A stretch of DNA of 58,768 nucleotides from positions 1 to 58,768 of the forward strand of contig NZ_JADWYU010000090.1 of the NCBI RefSeq assembly GCF_016786325.1, read 5' to 3'. Both the position numbers and the translations under genes were made by a program. This document shows positions 18,223 through 26,975 of this stretch, one piece after another. Source of the DNA: Frankia nepalensis. GTDB taxonomy: Bacteria > Actinomycetota > Actinomycetes > Frankiales > Frankiaceae. The notes beneath the pieces were generated by a model that was given only the letters and a program-made list of their open reading frames with translations, did no database searches and was not told where the DNA came from. Position 1 is the stretch's first letter. Every line of letters starts with the position of its first letter.

Positions 18223-18520
18223 CCACCGAGGCTAAGACGCCAGCCCGCGCTGGCGGAACCGAGTCTTGCCTGGCCGGGTCCGGCGGCGCCGGGTCGTGGC
18301 TCGTCGAGTGCTCCGCGCCGGCCCGCACCCGGTGGCTGGCCAGCCGGTCAGCCCGACCCATACCGAACCATGGCAGCTGGCATCACGGAGACGGGTCTGC
18401 CTTGTATGGCGGCAGGACGTGAATGGCCTCAACAAGCGCTTCGGCTAGGTTGACGTGCTCCAGCAGTGGCTTCCTATTCCATCGGTACCGCCTGACGGAC
18501 TGGCGTCCTAGTCTCGTCGA
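18223..18520. other. Spacer between inverted LysE copies
   Basis: About 300 bases. The two ends are inverted relatives of each other: CTGGCGTC-TTAG-CTCG before the minus-strand fragment and CTGGCGTC-CTAG-CTCG before the intact gene. The centre shows no gene. Promoters for both directions probably lie here. Confidence 0.5.
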
Positions 18521-19138
18521 ATGCTCGTCGCCGTCACGACGTTCACGGTCGCGTCCGTGCTCGTCGTGCTGCTGCCAGGCCCGGACACCTTGGTTGTGAT
18601 CCGTAACCTGATGGCGGGTGGGCCACGGCTCGGTCTGCGGGCTTCGCTCGGCGCGATGACGGGCCTGGCCGTCTGGGTGGTCGCGGCGGCGCTCGGTCTG
18701 TCGGCCCTGCTGACCGCGAGCCATGACGGCTACCTGGCACTACGGATCGTCGGCGCGGCCTACCTGTGCTGGATGGGGTTCGCCACGCTGAGGGCCAAGC
18801 CCCACAGCTCCCCTGACGTCGTGGCCGAGCCTCGCCGGAGTCTGATCGGGACCGGGTACACGGCCGGCCTGCTCACGGACCTGCTCAACCCGAAGGTCGG
18901 GGTCTTCTTCGTCAGCTTCCTGCCCAGCTTCATCCCCGAAGGCGCCCCCGTCGTCTGGACGTCCCTACTGCTCGGCGGGATCTTCGTCGTCCTGACGGCC
19001 GTCTACTACGGCGCGCTGCTCGCCCTGTCGGGCCCGGTCATGCGCTGGATGGCCGACGGTCCCGTCCGCCGCTGGGTCGACCGAGTCACCGGGCTCGTCC
19101 TGATCGCCTTCGGCGTCCGGATGGCCGTCGAGCCCTGA
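18521..19138 (+). CDS. LysE/RhtB family amino-acid exporter
   Basis: The 205-residue protein has the six-helix LysE pattern: N-terminal helix SVLVVLLPGPDTLVVIRN with the family P-GP-x-D motif, then GASLGAMTGL-like second helix and YLCWMGFATLR. LLTDLLNPKVGVFFVSFLPSF is the strongest family signature, and the protein ends GLVLIAFGVRMAVEP. LysE/RhtB proteins export amino acids or related small molecules by exchange with protons. Length is normal. It is the only intact member among four LysE-derived stretches within 3 kb. No LysR-type activator is adjacent. Confidence 0.88.
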   Translation: MLVAVTTFTVASVLVVLLPGPDTLVVIRNLMAGGPRLGLRASLGAMTGLAVWVVAAALGLSALLTASHDGYLALRIVGAAYLCWMGFATLRAKPHSSPDVVAEPRRSLIGTGYTAGLLTDLLNPKVGVFFVSFLPSFIPEGAPVVWTSLLLGGIFVVLTAVYYGALLALSGPVMRWMADGPVRRWVDRVTGLVLIAFGVRMAVEP

Positions 19139-19254
19139 GCCACCTCCGGTCAGCCAGTCAGGTTCGCGCGAGACGGAGTCACGCGGTCACCAGGCGACAG
19201 GCGCGTGATCGACACGGATCGTGACCTCGAACCGTTGTATGCAAGAGCCAGCTG
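19139..19254. other. Short spacer after the LysE exporter gene
   Basis: About 115 bases with no gene and no clear hairpin seen. Confidence 0.3.
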
Positions 19255-19443
19255 ACGCGCTCATCCGACCAGGTGGGCGTTCACCTCACCGGCCATCCCG
19301 CCGTCGCCATCCCGGTGGGCGCGACCGGCGCGGGTCGGTCGGCCTGCACCTGGCCGCCCGGCCGCGAGGCCGACCTGCTCGCCGCCGTCCTGGCCAACGA
19401 GCAGCCCCTCCCAGTCGCCGCGTCCGCCCCGCCGGCCCTCTAA
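19255..19443 (+). pseudogene. Amidase-family C-terminal remnant
   Basis: In one frame it reads VGVHLTGHPAVAIPVGATG and, after about ten codons, GREADLLAAVLANEQPLP before a TAA at 19441. A second frame bridges them with VGLHLAARP. Joined, these match the end of amidase-signature enzymes (TGHPA-x-PVG, GLPVGLxL-x-RPG, E-LL). At least two frameshifts are needed and the catalytic N-terminal part is absent, so it is a relic. Confidence 0.5.
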
Positions 19444-19519
19444 GATCCCCACAGTTTGCGGTGATGCCCCCATTTGGGAGTGGCTGACCGGTTTCCACTG
19501 TGGGCGAGGACAGGACGGC

Positions 19520-21142
19520 ATGACGGCTGGCGTCACACCGATGGACGACACATCTCCGTCTTCGGGGCCGGTGGTTCCCGCGGGCGGGCAGTCCGACGCG
19601 TCGCTGACCACCATGCCCCCCGTCGGCCTGCCCGCCTCCGGCGATGCCTCCTCGGCCGGTGGCGGGCGGCCTTCCTCGCCCGTGGCCGGCGCGGCCGGCG
19701 CGTCACCGGCCGAGCAACTGTGGCCGGTGCCCGAAGGCCAGCCCGCCGGACAGTCGCCACCTGCCGTCATGACCTGGGTAGTCCCGGAGAGCCCGCCCGT
19801 CGCCGCGGCCGCGGGGCAACAGCGGCCGGTGCCCGCGCCTGGCACCGGCCACGCGGCGGCGCCGGGCGGGCCGCTGGGGGCAGCGGCGTCTGGTCGGGCC
19901 CGCGGGCCGGGTGGCCGGCGTCGTCCGTGGCTGGTGGGGTTCGTTGTCGGCATGGTCATCGTGCTCGTGGCCGCCGGGGTGGTCGTCGGCGTCGACCTGC
20001 GTGACCGGGAGGGCTCCTCAGGGGACGCGGCCGCAGCGCCCACGGCCCCGGAACGGACGACCGCCGCGCCGACGCCCAGCCCCACGCCGGCCTACGATCC
20101 GGTGCCCCTCGGGGAACCAGGCCCCGCCTACTCCGGCGAGACGCTGCCGATCCGGGGCGGGCTCAGGCCCGAGTACGTGTCGGTGCGCCGGGACGGCGTG
20201 CTGTACATATCCGGGTACTCCTTCCGCGAGGCCACGGTCTACCGGATCGACCCGGACGGCACCGTCGCGCAGATCATCGGCGACGAGGCGGTGGCCTCCC
20301 TGGGTGTGGCGTCCCCGGCGGCGGTGTCCGGCGCCGGGCAGGTCGACTGGGACGACGCGGGCAACCTGTATGTCCCGGACATCAACGGCTATCGCATCCG
20401 CAAGATCGACACTGCCGGCGTCGTCACCACCGTGGCGGGCATCGGCCTGTACGGGTACTCCGGCGACGGCGGCCCCGCGGCGCAGGCGCGGATCGGCCGG
20501 ATAGAGGACGTCGCGGTGCTCGGCGACGGCACCATCTACTTCGGGGACCTCGACAGCAACCGGGTCCGCCGAATCACGCCCGACGGGATCATCACCACGG
20601 TGGCCGGAACCGGCGAACCGGGCTTCGCCCGCGGCCCGGCGAGCGCGACGGCCACCGCGCTCGGCGGGCCGAACACGATCGAAGACGCCCCCGACGGCAG
20701 CATCTACTTCACGAACATCGGCAGTGGCACCGTCCAACGGGTCAGCCCCGACGGCCGGCTCACCACCGTTGCCGGCAGCGGCTACTGGGACACGAGCGCC
20801 GACGGCCGTTCCGGCGAGGGCCGTCGGGCCACCTCATCGGCGGTGATGCTGAGCGTCCCCAGCCTCGGGCTCGGCCCCGACGGTTCCCTCTACCTCGTCA
20901 GCCCCAGGCGCGCCAACGTCCGGAAGGTCGGCCCGGACGGGATCATCCGGACGATCGCGGGGACCGGCGGCGAGGGCGCGGACGGCGACGGCGGACCGGC
21001 GACGGCGGCGACGTTCCTGCAGCCCCGGGCGGTGGCCGCCGACGTGACCGGGGCGGTCTACGTCGTCGACGGCGGGAACGTCCAGGTACGCCGGATCGCG
21101 CCCGACGGCACCATCACCACCATCGCCAGGGCCTCGAGGTAA
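19520..21142 (+). CDS. NHL-repeat membrane-anchored protein
   Basis: The 540-residue protein has a Pro/Ala/Gly-rich cytoplasmic N-terminus of about 130 residues, one membrane helix (about 135-157, LVGFVVGMVIVLVAAGVVV), a Thr/Pro linker and a C-terminal NHL beta-propeller (about 200-540). The propeller shows at least five repeats of the type GNLYVPDINGYRIRKID / GVVTTVAGTG, with GDGGPA segments. Such propellers bind proteins or surface polymers; no enzyme motif is seen. The frame is open at ATG 19520 with other in-frame starts downstream (ATG 19541), so the exact start is uncertain. It stands alone. Confidence 0.82.
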   Translation: MTAGVTPMDDTSPSSGPVVPAGGQSDASLTTMPPVGLPASGDASSAGGGRPSSPVAGAAGASPAEQLWPVPEGQPAGQSPPAVMTWVVPESPPVAAAAGQQRPVPAPGTGHAAAPGGPLGAAASGRARGPGGRRRPWLVGFVVGMVIVLVAAGVVVGVDLRDREGSSGDAAAAPTAPERTTAAPTPSPTPAYDPVPLGEPGPAYSGETLPIRGGLRPEYVSVRRDGVLYISGYSFREATVYRIDPDGTVAQIIGDEAVASLGVASPAAVSGAGQVDWDDAGNLYVPDINGYRIRKIDTAGVVTTVAGIGLYGYSGDGGPAAQARIGRIEDVAVLGDGTIYFGDLDSNRVRRITPDGIITTVAGTGEPGFARGPASATATALGGPNTIEDAPDGSIYFTNIGSGTVQRVSPDGRLTTVAGSGYWDTSADGRSGEGRRATSSAVMLSVPSLGLGPDGSLYLVSPRRANVRKVGPDGIIRTIAGTGGEGADGDGGPATAATFLQPRAVAADVTGAVYVVDGGNVQVRRIAPDGTITTIARASR

Positions 21143-21216
21143 GCGCGGGCCACCGCGCCCTGCCGCGTTCGACTGGTTTTCCGCCCGGGCCGCGCGACAG
21201 CCTGTGTTCTCGCCGG

Positions 21217-21918
21217 TCAGCCGCGCCCGGCGGCCGGCGCGGGGGTGAAGGCCGGATCGCGGCCGATGAAGCCCAGCAGGCGCGTCTGGGGGTCGGCCTC
21301 CGGTGGAACGTCCACCCGGGTGCCGTACTGGCCGGAGCCTCGGATCACGTCCTCCATCGGCTCCATGCCGGCCAGCAGGACCGCGCACAGGCCGGGGTCG
21401 AGGCGGTCGTCCTGGCCGGTCGCGCGGGACAGGTCCCAGGTGTGCATGAAGATGTCGACCGTGTAGAACTGGTCGATCGCGCCGGCGAGCGGGAGCTCGC
21501 CGATGTGCGGGTTGCGCAGGAGGCGCCCCGCCGTCGCCGGGTCGTCGAGCAGGCGCTGGACGGCGTCGGCGTGCACCCGCCAGGCGGCGACGGGGTCGTC
21601 GTCCGCCGAGGGGCCGCGTTCCAGCTCGAGGCCCGTCCCGGCGGCCAGGAAGCCGGGGAACCACTCGCACAGGTGGCGGACGACGTCACGCGCCGCCCAC
21701 TCGGCCACCGGGGTGGGCATGTCCCAGTCCCGGGTGCCGAGCACCCGGTCCGTGAACGTCGCGGCGATCAGCCGGTGGCGCTCGGCCGGCTGGTCGGCGA
21801 GCGCGACCAGCCGACCGTCGCGCTCGTCCGGTGGCCGCGCCGTCGCCGCCGTGGCGGTCGTGTCGGTCGCCACCGCGTCCGCCGTGGCGGTCGCCGCCGG
21901 CGTCCCCCCGTCCGGCAC
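21217..21918 (-). CDS. TIGR03086-like / DinB-fold maleylpyruvate-isomerase-type protein
   Basis: About 233 residues. After a low-complexity Ala/Thr leader come RLIAATFTDRVLGT-x-DWDMPTPVAEWAARDVVRHLCEWFPGFL, then a long helical region with FYTVDIFMHTWDLSRATGQD. The H-x2-E/W and DIFMHTWDLARA patterns are typical of the mycothiol-dependent maleylpyruvate isomerase N-terminal (DinB/MDMPI) fold, with His residues binding a metal. Actual substrate unknown. The GTG at 21918 directly abuts the stop of the AHSA1 gene, so it is the third gene of an ArsR-led operon. Confidence 0.75.
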   Translation of the reverse strand: MPDGGTPAATATADAVATDTTATAATARPPDERDGRLVALADQPAERHRLIAATFTDRVLGTRDWDMPTPVAEWAARDVVRHLCEWFPGFLAAGTGLELERGPSADDDPVAAWRVHADAVQRLLDDPATAGRLLRNPHIGELPLAGAIDQFYTVDIFMHTWDLSRATGQDDRLDPGLCAVLLAGMEPMEDVIRGSGQYGTRVDVPPEADPQTRLLGFIGRDPAFTPAPAAGRG

Positions 21919-21919
21919 C

Positions 21920-22402
21920 TCAGACCTCGCCGCTGGCGAGCAGGGCGTCGAGCTTGGCGTAGCCCTGCTCGATACCGACCTCCATGCCGCTGCGCAGCCA
22001 GGCGTCGCGGCCCTCGAAGCTCTCGACGAGGGACTGGGCGTGCAGGCGGGTGCGGCCGTCGCCGAGGTCCTCGAACCACAGGGTCTCCAGCGCGACCCCT
22101 TCGGGCTCGCCCTCGAAGGTGAAGGTCTGCACGAGCCGATCGGGGCGGACCTCGTGGAAGCAGCCGCGGAAGCTGAACTCGGCGCCGTCCCGGCCGGCGA
22201 CGTAGCGCCAGCTCCCACCGGTGCGGGCATCCCAGTAGTCGATCCGGGTGTCCATGCCGTCCGGGCCGACCCACTGGGCGAACAGCTTCGGGTCCGTGTG
22301 CACGCGGTACAGCTGCTCGGGGGTGGCGGCGAAGTCGCGGGTGAACCGAATGATCGGCACGTTCGGGTCGGCTTCGATGGCGACGGTCGTGGTCGTGGTC
22401 AT
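21920..22402 (-). CDS. SRPBCC / AHSA1-domain protein
   Basis: The 160-residue protein is an AHSA1-type START-like domain: IIRFTRDFAATPEQLYRVHTDPKLFAQWVGPDGM at the N-terminus, then TGGSWRYV, FRGCFHEVRPDRLVQTFTFEGEPEGVALETLWFEDLGDGRTRL and a C-terminal helix MEVGIEQGYAKLDALL. Such proteins bind hydrophobic ligands in a helix-grip pocket. They are very often paired with an ArsR-type regulator, as here: the ATG overlaps the regulator's stop (ATGA). Confidence 0.88.
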   Translation of the reverse strand: MTTTTTVAIEADPNVPIIRFTRDFAATPEQLYRVHTDPKLFAQWVGPDGMDTRIDYWDARTGGSWRYVAGRDGAEFSFRGCFHEVRPDRLVQTFTFEGEPEGVALETLWFEDLGDGRTRLHAQSLVESFEGRDAWLRSGMEVGIEQGYAKLDALLASGEV

Positions 22403-22785
22403 CAGGCGCTCTCCTTCGTAAGGTCCGGATTGTCGGCCGGCGGTGTCTCGTCGCCGTCCGCGGCCTCGCTGTCGTTCATGGCGGCGAGGAGGGCGTCGAG
22501 GCGGCGGTAGCGCTGCTCCGCCTGTCGGTGGTAGCGCTCCAGCCAGGCGGTCGCGAGGTCGAAGACCTGCGCCTCCAGGTGGACCGGGCTGCGGTGGCCG
22601 CCGCTGTTCCGGCTGACCAGGCCGGCCTGCTCGAGCACCTTCAGGTGCTTGGAGACCGCCTGCACGGAGACGTCGTAGGGCGCGGCCAGGTCGCCCACGG
22701 TCGCGTCGCCGTCGGTCAACCGCGCGACCAGGTCGCGCCGCGTCGGATCGGCGAGCGCCGCGAACACCCGGGAAAGCTGGTCCAC
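22402..22785 (-). CDS. ArsR-family transcriptional regulator
   Basis: A 127-residue winged-helix protein: VFAALADPTRRDLVARLTDGDATVGDLAAPYDVSVQAVSKHLKVLEQAGLVSR followed by a wing and HLEAQVFDLATAWLERYHRQAEQRYRRLDALL. It has no metal-binding ELCVCDL cysteine motif, so it is the non-metal ArsR type that is paired with AHSA1 proteins. GTG 22785 is chosen because GAGGAAAC precedes it directly; a longer start at 22821 would run through the operators. It probably represses its own three-gene operon through two identical palindromes just upstream. Confidence 0.88.
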   Translation of the reverse strand: MDQLSRVFAALADPTRRDLVARLTDGDATVGDLAAPYDVSVQAVSKHLKVLEQAGLVSRNSGGHRSPVHLEAQVFDLATAWLERYHRQAEQRYRRLDALLAAMNDSEAADGDETPPADNPDLTKESA

Positions 22786-22799
22786 GTTTCCTCGACTCC

Positions 22800-22861
22800 T
22801 CAACCAACTGGTTGACGACAAGGCTAAGTCGATCGCCAGCAGATGTCAACCATCTGGTTGA
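22800..22861. promoter_or_regulatory. Two copies of a 16-bp operator for the ArsR operon
   Basis: TCAACCA-AC-TGGTTGA at 22800-22815 and TCAACCA-TC-TGGTTGA at 22846-22861 are perfect 7-2-7 palindromes differing only in the two central bases, with centres 46 bases apart. They lie immediately before the ArsR start and most likely bind that regulator. Confidence 0.75.
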
Positions 22862-22873
22862 GAAGTCTGGATG

Positions 22874-22990
<117 letters not shown>

Positions 22991-23176
22991 GCGGGGGACG
23001 CTCACCGCCGCTCACTCGCCCAGCCGCTGCCCGCGTGTGGCCCTCGGCGAACAGTGCCGGCCCGCTCGGCCACCTGGTCCGGACACCCGTCGAACGGGTC
23101 GAACCGTCCGAGCCGGAGCGGCTCCGGGCCGCCGGGGAGCTGGGCCGTCGACGGCGTCAGGGGCGGCGCGGGCGGC
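22991..23176. other. Spacer downstream of the VWA gene
   Basis: No gene seen. It separates the VWA gene's end at 23177 from the repeat tract. Confidence 0.4.
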
Positions 23177-23875
23177 TCACAGCCGGTACGCGATCGTTGA
23201 GATGATCTCCTTGATGTCGACCTCCTCGAGGCCGTTCCCGGCCCGGGAGGGAGCGTGCAGGGTGTCGTCCCAGTCGTCGGCGATGTCGGTCCACGGCGGG
23301 TCGGCGGGCGCGAACAGCACGAGCTGTTTCGCCGAGGCGTCCATCAGCGCGGATGTGCTGGCCTCATGGCCCCACTGGGCGAACAGCTCGTCGAAGTCCT
23401 GGGCGATGTGCTGGGGGTAGTGGGAGCGAGCTTTGGACTTGTGCTTGCCGAGTGGGTGCGCCGCCGCGTCGGTGAACATGACGATGACGTGCCGGGCGCG
23501 CGGCAGCTCGCGTTCCCAGGGTGCCTGGATCGCCAGCGCCAGTGCCTCCAGCGCCGATTCCGGCGCGTCACCGCCACCGGTCGCGCGCAGGGCACCCACG
23601 AACGTCTTGAACGGGCGCGCCGCCCGGGGGAGTACGAAGAACTCCGACTCCTGGATGGCGTCGTCCGCCCGGTCCCCGAAATCCCGGAAGGCGATGACCT
23701 TCACCCGAAGCTGGCCCAAGGACTTGCCCTTCGCGGCGATCTCCTCGGTGAGCCGGCTGTGGAAGGTCAAGGCATCTTTCTTCACCGTCTCAATGATCGA
23801 GGCCATGCTGCCGGTCACGTCGATGCACAAGACGATGTCGATGGCGGTCGGCGGGATTTCCTTGGGGAGGCTCAT
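23177..23875 (-). CDS. VWA-domain protein
   Basis: The whole 232-residue protein is a von Willebrand A domain: IDIVLCIDVTGSM carries the metal-site D-x-T-G-S variant, RVKVIAFRDFGDR the second part, GGGDAPESALEALALAI the third and VIVMFTDAAAHPLG the central strand. There is no signal peptide, so it is cytoplasmic. It is related in fold, but not closely, to the VWA half of the protein at 11904. A partner such as a MoxR ATPase or kinase is not adjacent. ATG 23875 follows GAAGGAATCCGGAG. Confidence 0.82.
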   Translation of the reverse strand: MSLPKEIPPTAIDIVLCIDVTGSMASIIETVKKDALTFHSRLTEEIAAKGKSLGQLRVKVIAFRDFGDRADDAIQESEFFVLPRAARPFKTFVGALRATGGGDAPESALEALALAIQAPWERELPRARHVIVMFTDAAAHPLGKHKSKARSHYPQHIAQDFDELFAQWGHEASTSALMDASAKQLVLFAPADPPWTDIADDWDDTLHAPSRAGNGLEEVDIKEIISTIAYRL

Positions 23876-24420
23876 GCTCCGGATTCCTTCTGGTCGGGGC
23901 GGCGGTCAGGCTGCTGTCCGGGGAAGGGCGATCGGCGGCGGACGATGCCGGGCGACGTCGGACGCGGGCGCGTGAGCGGCGGGCCGGGTCTCGTCCCGGT
24001 CGGAGGCGGGCGACCGAGGGCTCGTGGCGACCGGCTGACTCCGGGCCGCCGACGGGACCGTCGGGCGTGACCCCTCGAGACATGCTGAGCACGCGGTGAC
24101 GCCACGCCGCCCGTGGTGTCGCGAAGTTGATGCGTTCCGGTACGGCGCGGCGGGCCGTGGCCGGGCCGGGCCCTCCCGGCGCTGGACGGTCCAGAGCGGG
24201 GCCACTAGCCTGGCGGAGGTTAGCGGGCGCTAACTAGTGGGCCGTCGTGGGACGGGGTGGCCCGGCCCGGGCGACTCGGGAGGCGACGGCGAGCGCGAGC
24301 GGGGTCCGTCCGTCGCCGAGGCGATGGACGGGGAGCGATCAACGAACGGAGGTCACTTCCGAGGGGCGAGGAAGCGGCCGTAGCGAGCGAAGCGACGGAG
24401 TGAACGGAGAACACAGAGCG
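23876..24420. other. Long intergenic region upstream of the CoA-transferase genes
   Basis: About 545 bases between divergent genes. It contains the palindrome at 24219-24234 and no convincing gene; frames present on both strands are low-complexity Arg/Pro/Ser shadows. Confidence 0.5.
24219..24234. promoter_or_regulatory. TetR-type operator upstream of the CoA-transferase operon
   Basis: GTTAGCG-GG-CGCTAAC is a perfect 7-2-7 palindrome about 190 bases before the first CoA-transferase gene. Its form matches operators of TetR-family lipid-catabolism repressors in actinobacteria (from memory). No TetR gene is adjacent. Confidence 0.6.
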
Positions 24421-25167
24421 GTGGACAAGGTGGTGGCGGCCGCGGCCGACGCGGTGGCGGACATCGGCGACGGAGCGTCGCTGGCGGTCGGCGGGTTCGG
24501 CCTGTGCGGCATTCCGAGCGCGCTGATCGACGCGCTGTACGAGGCCGGCGTCTCCGCGCTGCGGACGGTCAGCAACAACTGCGGCGTCGACGGCTGGGGC
24601 CTGGGCGTGCTGCTGCGGGCCGGCCGGATCGCGCGGACCACCGGCTCCTACGTGGGGGAGAACAAGGAGTTCGAGCGGCAGTTCCTCGCCGGGGAGCTCG
24701 AGGTCGAGCTGGTCCCGCAGGGGACGCTCGCCGAGCGGCTGCGCGCCGGCGGCGCCGGCATCCCGGCGTTCTACACCCCCGCGGGCGTGGGCACCCAGAT
24801 CGCCGAGGGCGGTCTGCCGCTGCGCTACGACGGCCGGGGAGGGGTGGCGCTCGCCTCCGAGCCGAAGGAGACGCGGGCGTTCGACGGTGTCGAGTACGTG
24901 CTGGAGCGGGCGATCGTCTGCGACTTCGCGCTGGTGCACGCCTGGAAGGGCGACCGGCACGGCAACCTCGTCTACCGGGAGAGCGCGGCGAACTTCAACC
25001 CGCTGTGCGCCGCCGCAGGGAAGATCACGATCGCCGAGGTCGAGGAGCTCTACGAGCCGGGCGAGCTCGACCCGGCCGAGATCCACACTCCGGGCATCTT
25101 CGTGCAGCGGGTCGTGCACGCCCCGGGCGTCGAGAAGCGGATCGAGAAGAGGACGGTGTCGGCGTGA
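24421..25167 (+). CDS. scoA: 3-oxoacid CoA-transferase subunit A
   Basis: A 248-residue CoA-transferase alpha subunit: [22 protein letters not shown] contains the family GGFG-x-CG-x-P motif, followed by [68 protein letters not shown] and [22 protein letters not shown]. With subunit B it moves CoA from succinyl-CoA to a 3-oxoacid such as acetoacetate, feeding ketone-body or fatty-acid breakdown. GTG 24421 is chosen from the domain boundary; the frame stays open upstream to 24247. Its stop overlaps the GTG of subunit B. Confidence 0.88.
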   Translation: MDKVVAAAADAVADIGDGASLAVGGFGLCGIPSALIDALYEAGVSALRTVSNNCGVDGWGLGVLLRAGRIARTTGSYVGENKEFERQFLAGELEVELVPQGTLAERLRAGGAGIPAFYTPAGVGTQIAEGGLPLRYDGRGGVALASEPKETRAFDGVEYVLERAIVCDFALVHAWKGDRHGNLVYRESAANFNPLCAAAGKITIAEVEELYEPGELDPAEIHTPGIFVQRVVHAPGVEKRIEKRTVSA

Positions 25168-25805
25168 GCCTCACGCGTACCCAGTTGGCCGCCCGGGTCG
25201 CCCAGGAGCTGTCCGACGGCCAGTACGTCAACCTGGGAATCGGCCTGCCGACGCTGGTGCCGAACTACCTGCCCGACGGCGTCACCGTGGTCCTGCACAG
25301 CGAGAACGGCGTCCTCGGCGTCGGCCCGTACCCGGTCGAGGACGCCGTCGACCCGGACCTCATCAACGCCGGCAAGGAGACCGTCACCGTCCTGGCGGGG
25401 GCGTCGTTCTTCGACTCGGCAGCGTCATTCGGCATGATCCGCGGCGGTCACGTCGACGTCGCGGTCCTTGGCGCGATGCAGGTCGCGGCCAGCGGCGACC
25501 TGGCCAACTGGATGATCCCCGGCAAGATGGTCAAGGGCATGGGCGGCGCCATGGACCTCGTCCACGGCGCGCGGCGGGTCATCGTGATGATGGAGCACGT
25601 CGCCAAGGACGGCAGCCACAAGCTCGTCGAGACCTGCACCCTGCCGCTGACCGGCAAGGCCTGCGTGCACCGGGTCATCACGGACCTCGCCGTGCTCGAC
25701 GTCGTCCCCGGCACCGGCTTCGTCCTGCGCGAGCTGGCCCCGGACGTCACCGTCGACGAGGTCCGCAAGGCCACCGGCCCCGAGATCACCGTCGCCCTGG
25801 ACTGA
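25164..25805 (+). CDS. scoB: 3-oxoacid CoA-transferase subunit B
   Basis: The 213-residue beta subunit reads [54 protein letters not shown] carries the catalytic glutamate that forms the enzyme-CoA thioester. [24 protein letters not shown] and the [19 protein letters not shown] segment are also standard. Length is normal. It is translationally coupled to subunit A through GTGA and followed by a strong terminator, so the operon has just two genes. Confidence 0.92.
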   Translation: MSLTRTQLAARVAQELSDGQYVNLGIGLPTLVPNYLPDGVTVVLHSENGVLGVGPYPVEDAVDPDLINAGKETVTVLAGASFFDSAASFGMIRGGHVDVAVLGAMQVAASGDLANWMIPGKMVKGMGGAMDLVHGARRVIVMMEHVAKDGSHKLVETCTLPLTGKACVHRVITDLAVLDVVPGTGFVLRELAPDVTVDEVRKATGPEITVALD

Positions 25806-25812
25806 CTCACCA

Positions 25813-25856
25813 GGAAGGCCGACACCGGCGGCGAAAGCCACCGGCGTCGGCCTTCC
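25813..25856 (+). terminator. Strong terminator after the CoA-transferase operon
   Basis: GGAAGGCCGAC-ACCGG and CCGG-CGTCGGCCTTCC form a stem of about 15 pairs around a GCGAAAGCC-type loop, beginning eight bases after the stop codon of subunit B. It could also serve the convergent aldo/keto reductase gene ending at 25898. Confidence 0.8.
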
Positions 25857-25897
25857 CGCTTCCCAGCGCTGGCGTCGGCCGGGAACCGGCCTGACGA

Positions 25898-26836
25898 TCA
25901 GGCGGCGGCGGGCGGCTGGGGCAGGGCGGCGAGGTCGGCGGGGGTGAGCTCCCAGGACGCCGCCGCGGCGTTGGCCGCGACCTGCTCGGGCCTGGTCGCG
26001 CCCGCGATGACGGACGAGACGCCGGTCTGGGCCGCGAGCCAGGCGACGGCCAACTCCAGGATCGTGTGGCCGCGCTCGCGGGCGAACGCGGTCAGCTCGT
26101 CGATGTAGGCGAAGTTCTCCGGGGTCGCCGCCTGGGCGAAGTACGGCGCCGAGGCCAGCCGGGTGCCCTCCGGGAACGGCTGACCGGCCGCGTACTTGCC
26201 CGACAGCAGCCCGGAGGCCAGCGGGAAGTACGGCACGATGCCCATGCCCGTCTTGACCGCCGCCGGCGCGATCTCCGCCTCGACGGCGCGGTTGAGCAGG
26301 CTCCACTCGATCTGTGCCGCGGTGAAGGCCGCGATCCCGCGCTCGGCGGCGAACGCCGCCCGTTCCTCGATCTCGGCGGCGGTCACGTTCGAGCAGGCGA
26401 GGTGCAGCACCTTGCCGGCGCGGACCAGCTCGTCGAGGGCCTCCATCGCCTCGGCGTTCGAGCCCTCGACATCGACGAAGTGCTGGTAGTAGACGTCGAT
26501 CCGGTCGGTGCCGAGCCGGCGCAGGCTGCCCTCGCAGCCCTCGAGGATGCGCCTGCGCAGGATGCCCGGCGCGTAGGGCTCGCCCTTCGGGCGGCGCATC
26601 ACCTTCGTCGCGATGACGGCCTCGTCGCGGCGCGCGCCGAGCGCGGCGCCCAGGAACTCCTCCGAGCGCCCCCCGCCGTACATCTCGGCGGTGTCGAAGT
26701 GGGTGATCCCGGCGTCGAGCGCCGCGCGCACGACGACCGCGCTCGCCGCCGCGTCGATGCGCATCCCGAAGTTGTTGCAGCCCAGGCCGACGACGGACAC
26801 GGCGGGTCCCGTCGCGCCCAGCGGTCGCGTCCGCAT
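25898..26836 (-). CDS. Aldo/keto reductase
   Basis: The 312-residue NADPH-dependent (alpha/beta)8 barrel shows the catalytic tetrad in order: Asp and Tyr in HFDTAEMYGGGRSEEFLG, Lys in VIATKVM and His in DVYYQHFVD. The C-terminal NADPH-binding part includes GVSSVIAGATRPEQVAAN. It reduces aldehydes or ketones, but the specific substrate is unknown. It starts at ATG 26836 and is divergent from the kinase at 26976, with a perfect palindrome in its promoter region. Confidence 0.9.
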   Translation of the reverse strand: MRTRPLGATGPAVSVVGLGCNNFGMRIDAAASAVVVRAALDAGITHFDTAEMYGGGRSEEFLGAALGARRDEAVIATKVMRRPKGEPYAPGILRRRILEGCEGSLRRLGTDRIDVYYQHFVDVEGSNAEAMEALDELVRAGKVLHLACSNVTAAEIEERAAFAAERGIAAFTAAQIEWSLLNRAVEAEIAPAAVKTGMGIVPYFPLASGLLSGKYAAGQPFPEGTRLASAPYFAQAATPENFAYIDELTAFARERGHTILELAVAWLAAQTGVSSVIAGATRPEQVAANAAAASWELTPADLAALPQPPAAA

Positions 26837-26873
26837 ACATCCTCCAGAAAGGTGCCAGTTCCCGACGGGAGAC

Positions 26874-26888
26874 TATGGCGTCGCCATA
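26874..26888. promoter_or_regulatory. Perfect palindrome in the divergent promoter region
   Basis: TATGGCG-T-CGCCATA is a perfect 7-1-7 inverted repeat 38 bases upstream of the aldo/keto reductase ATG. It overlaps where its -10 region would lie, so it may be a repressor site. A second hairpin, GGCGCCCG/CGGGCGCC, follows at 26892-26911. Confidence 0.45.
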
Positions 26889-26975
26889 TCCGGCGCCCGC
26901 CGACGGGCGCCGCGCCGCGGATCCCCACAGATCCGACATGTGAGAGGATCACCCGGTGAGCACCGGGGGGTCACG

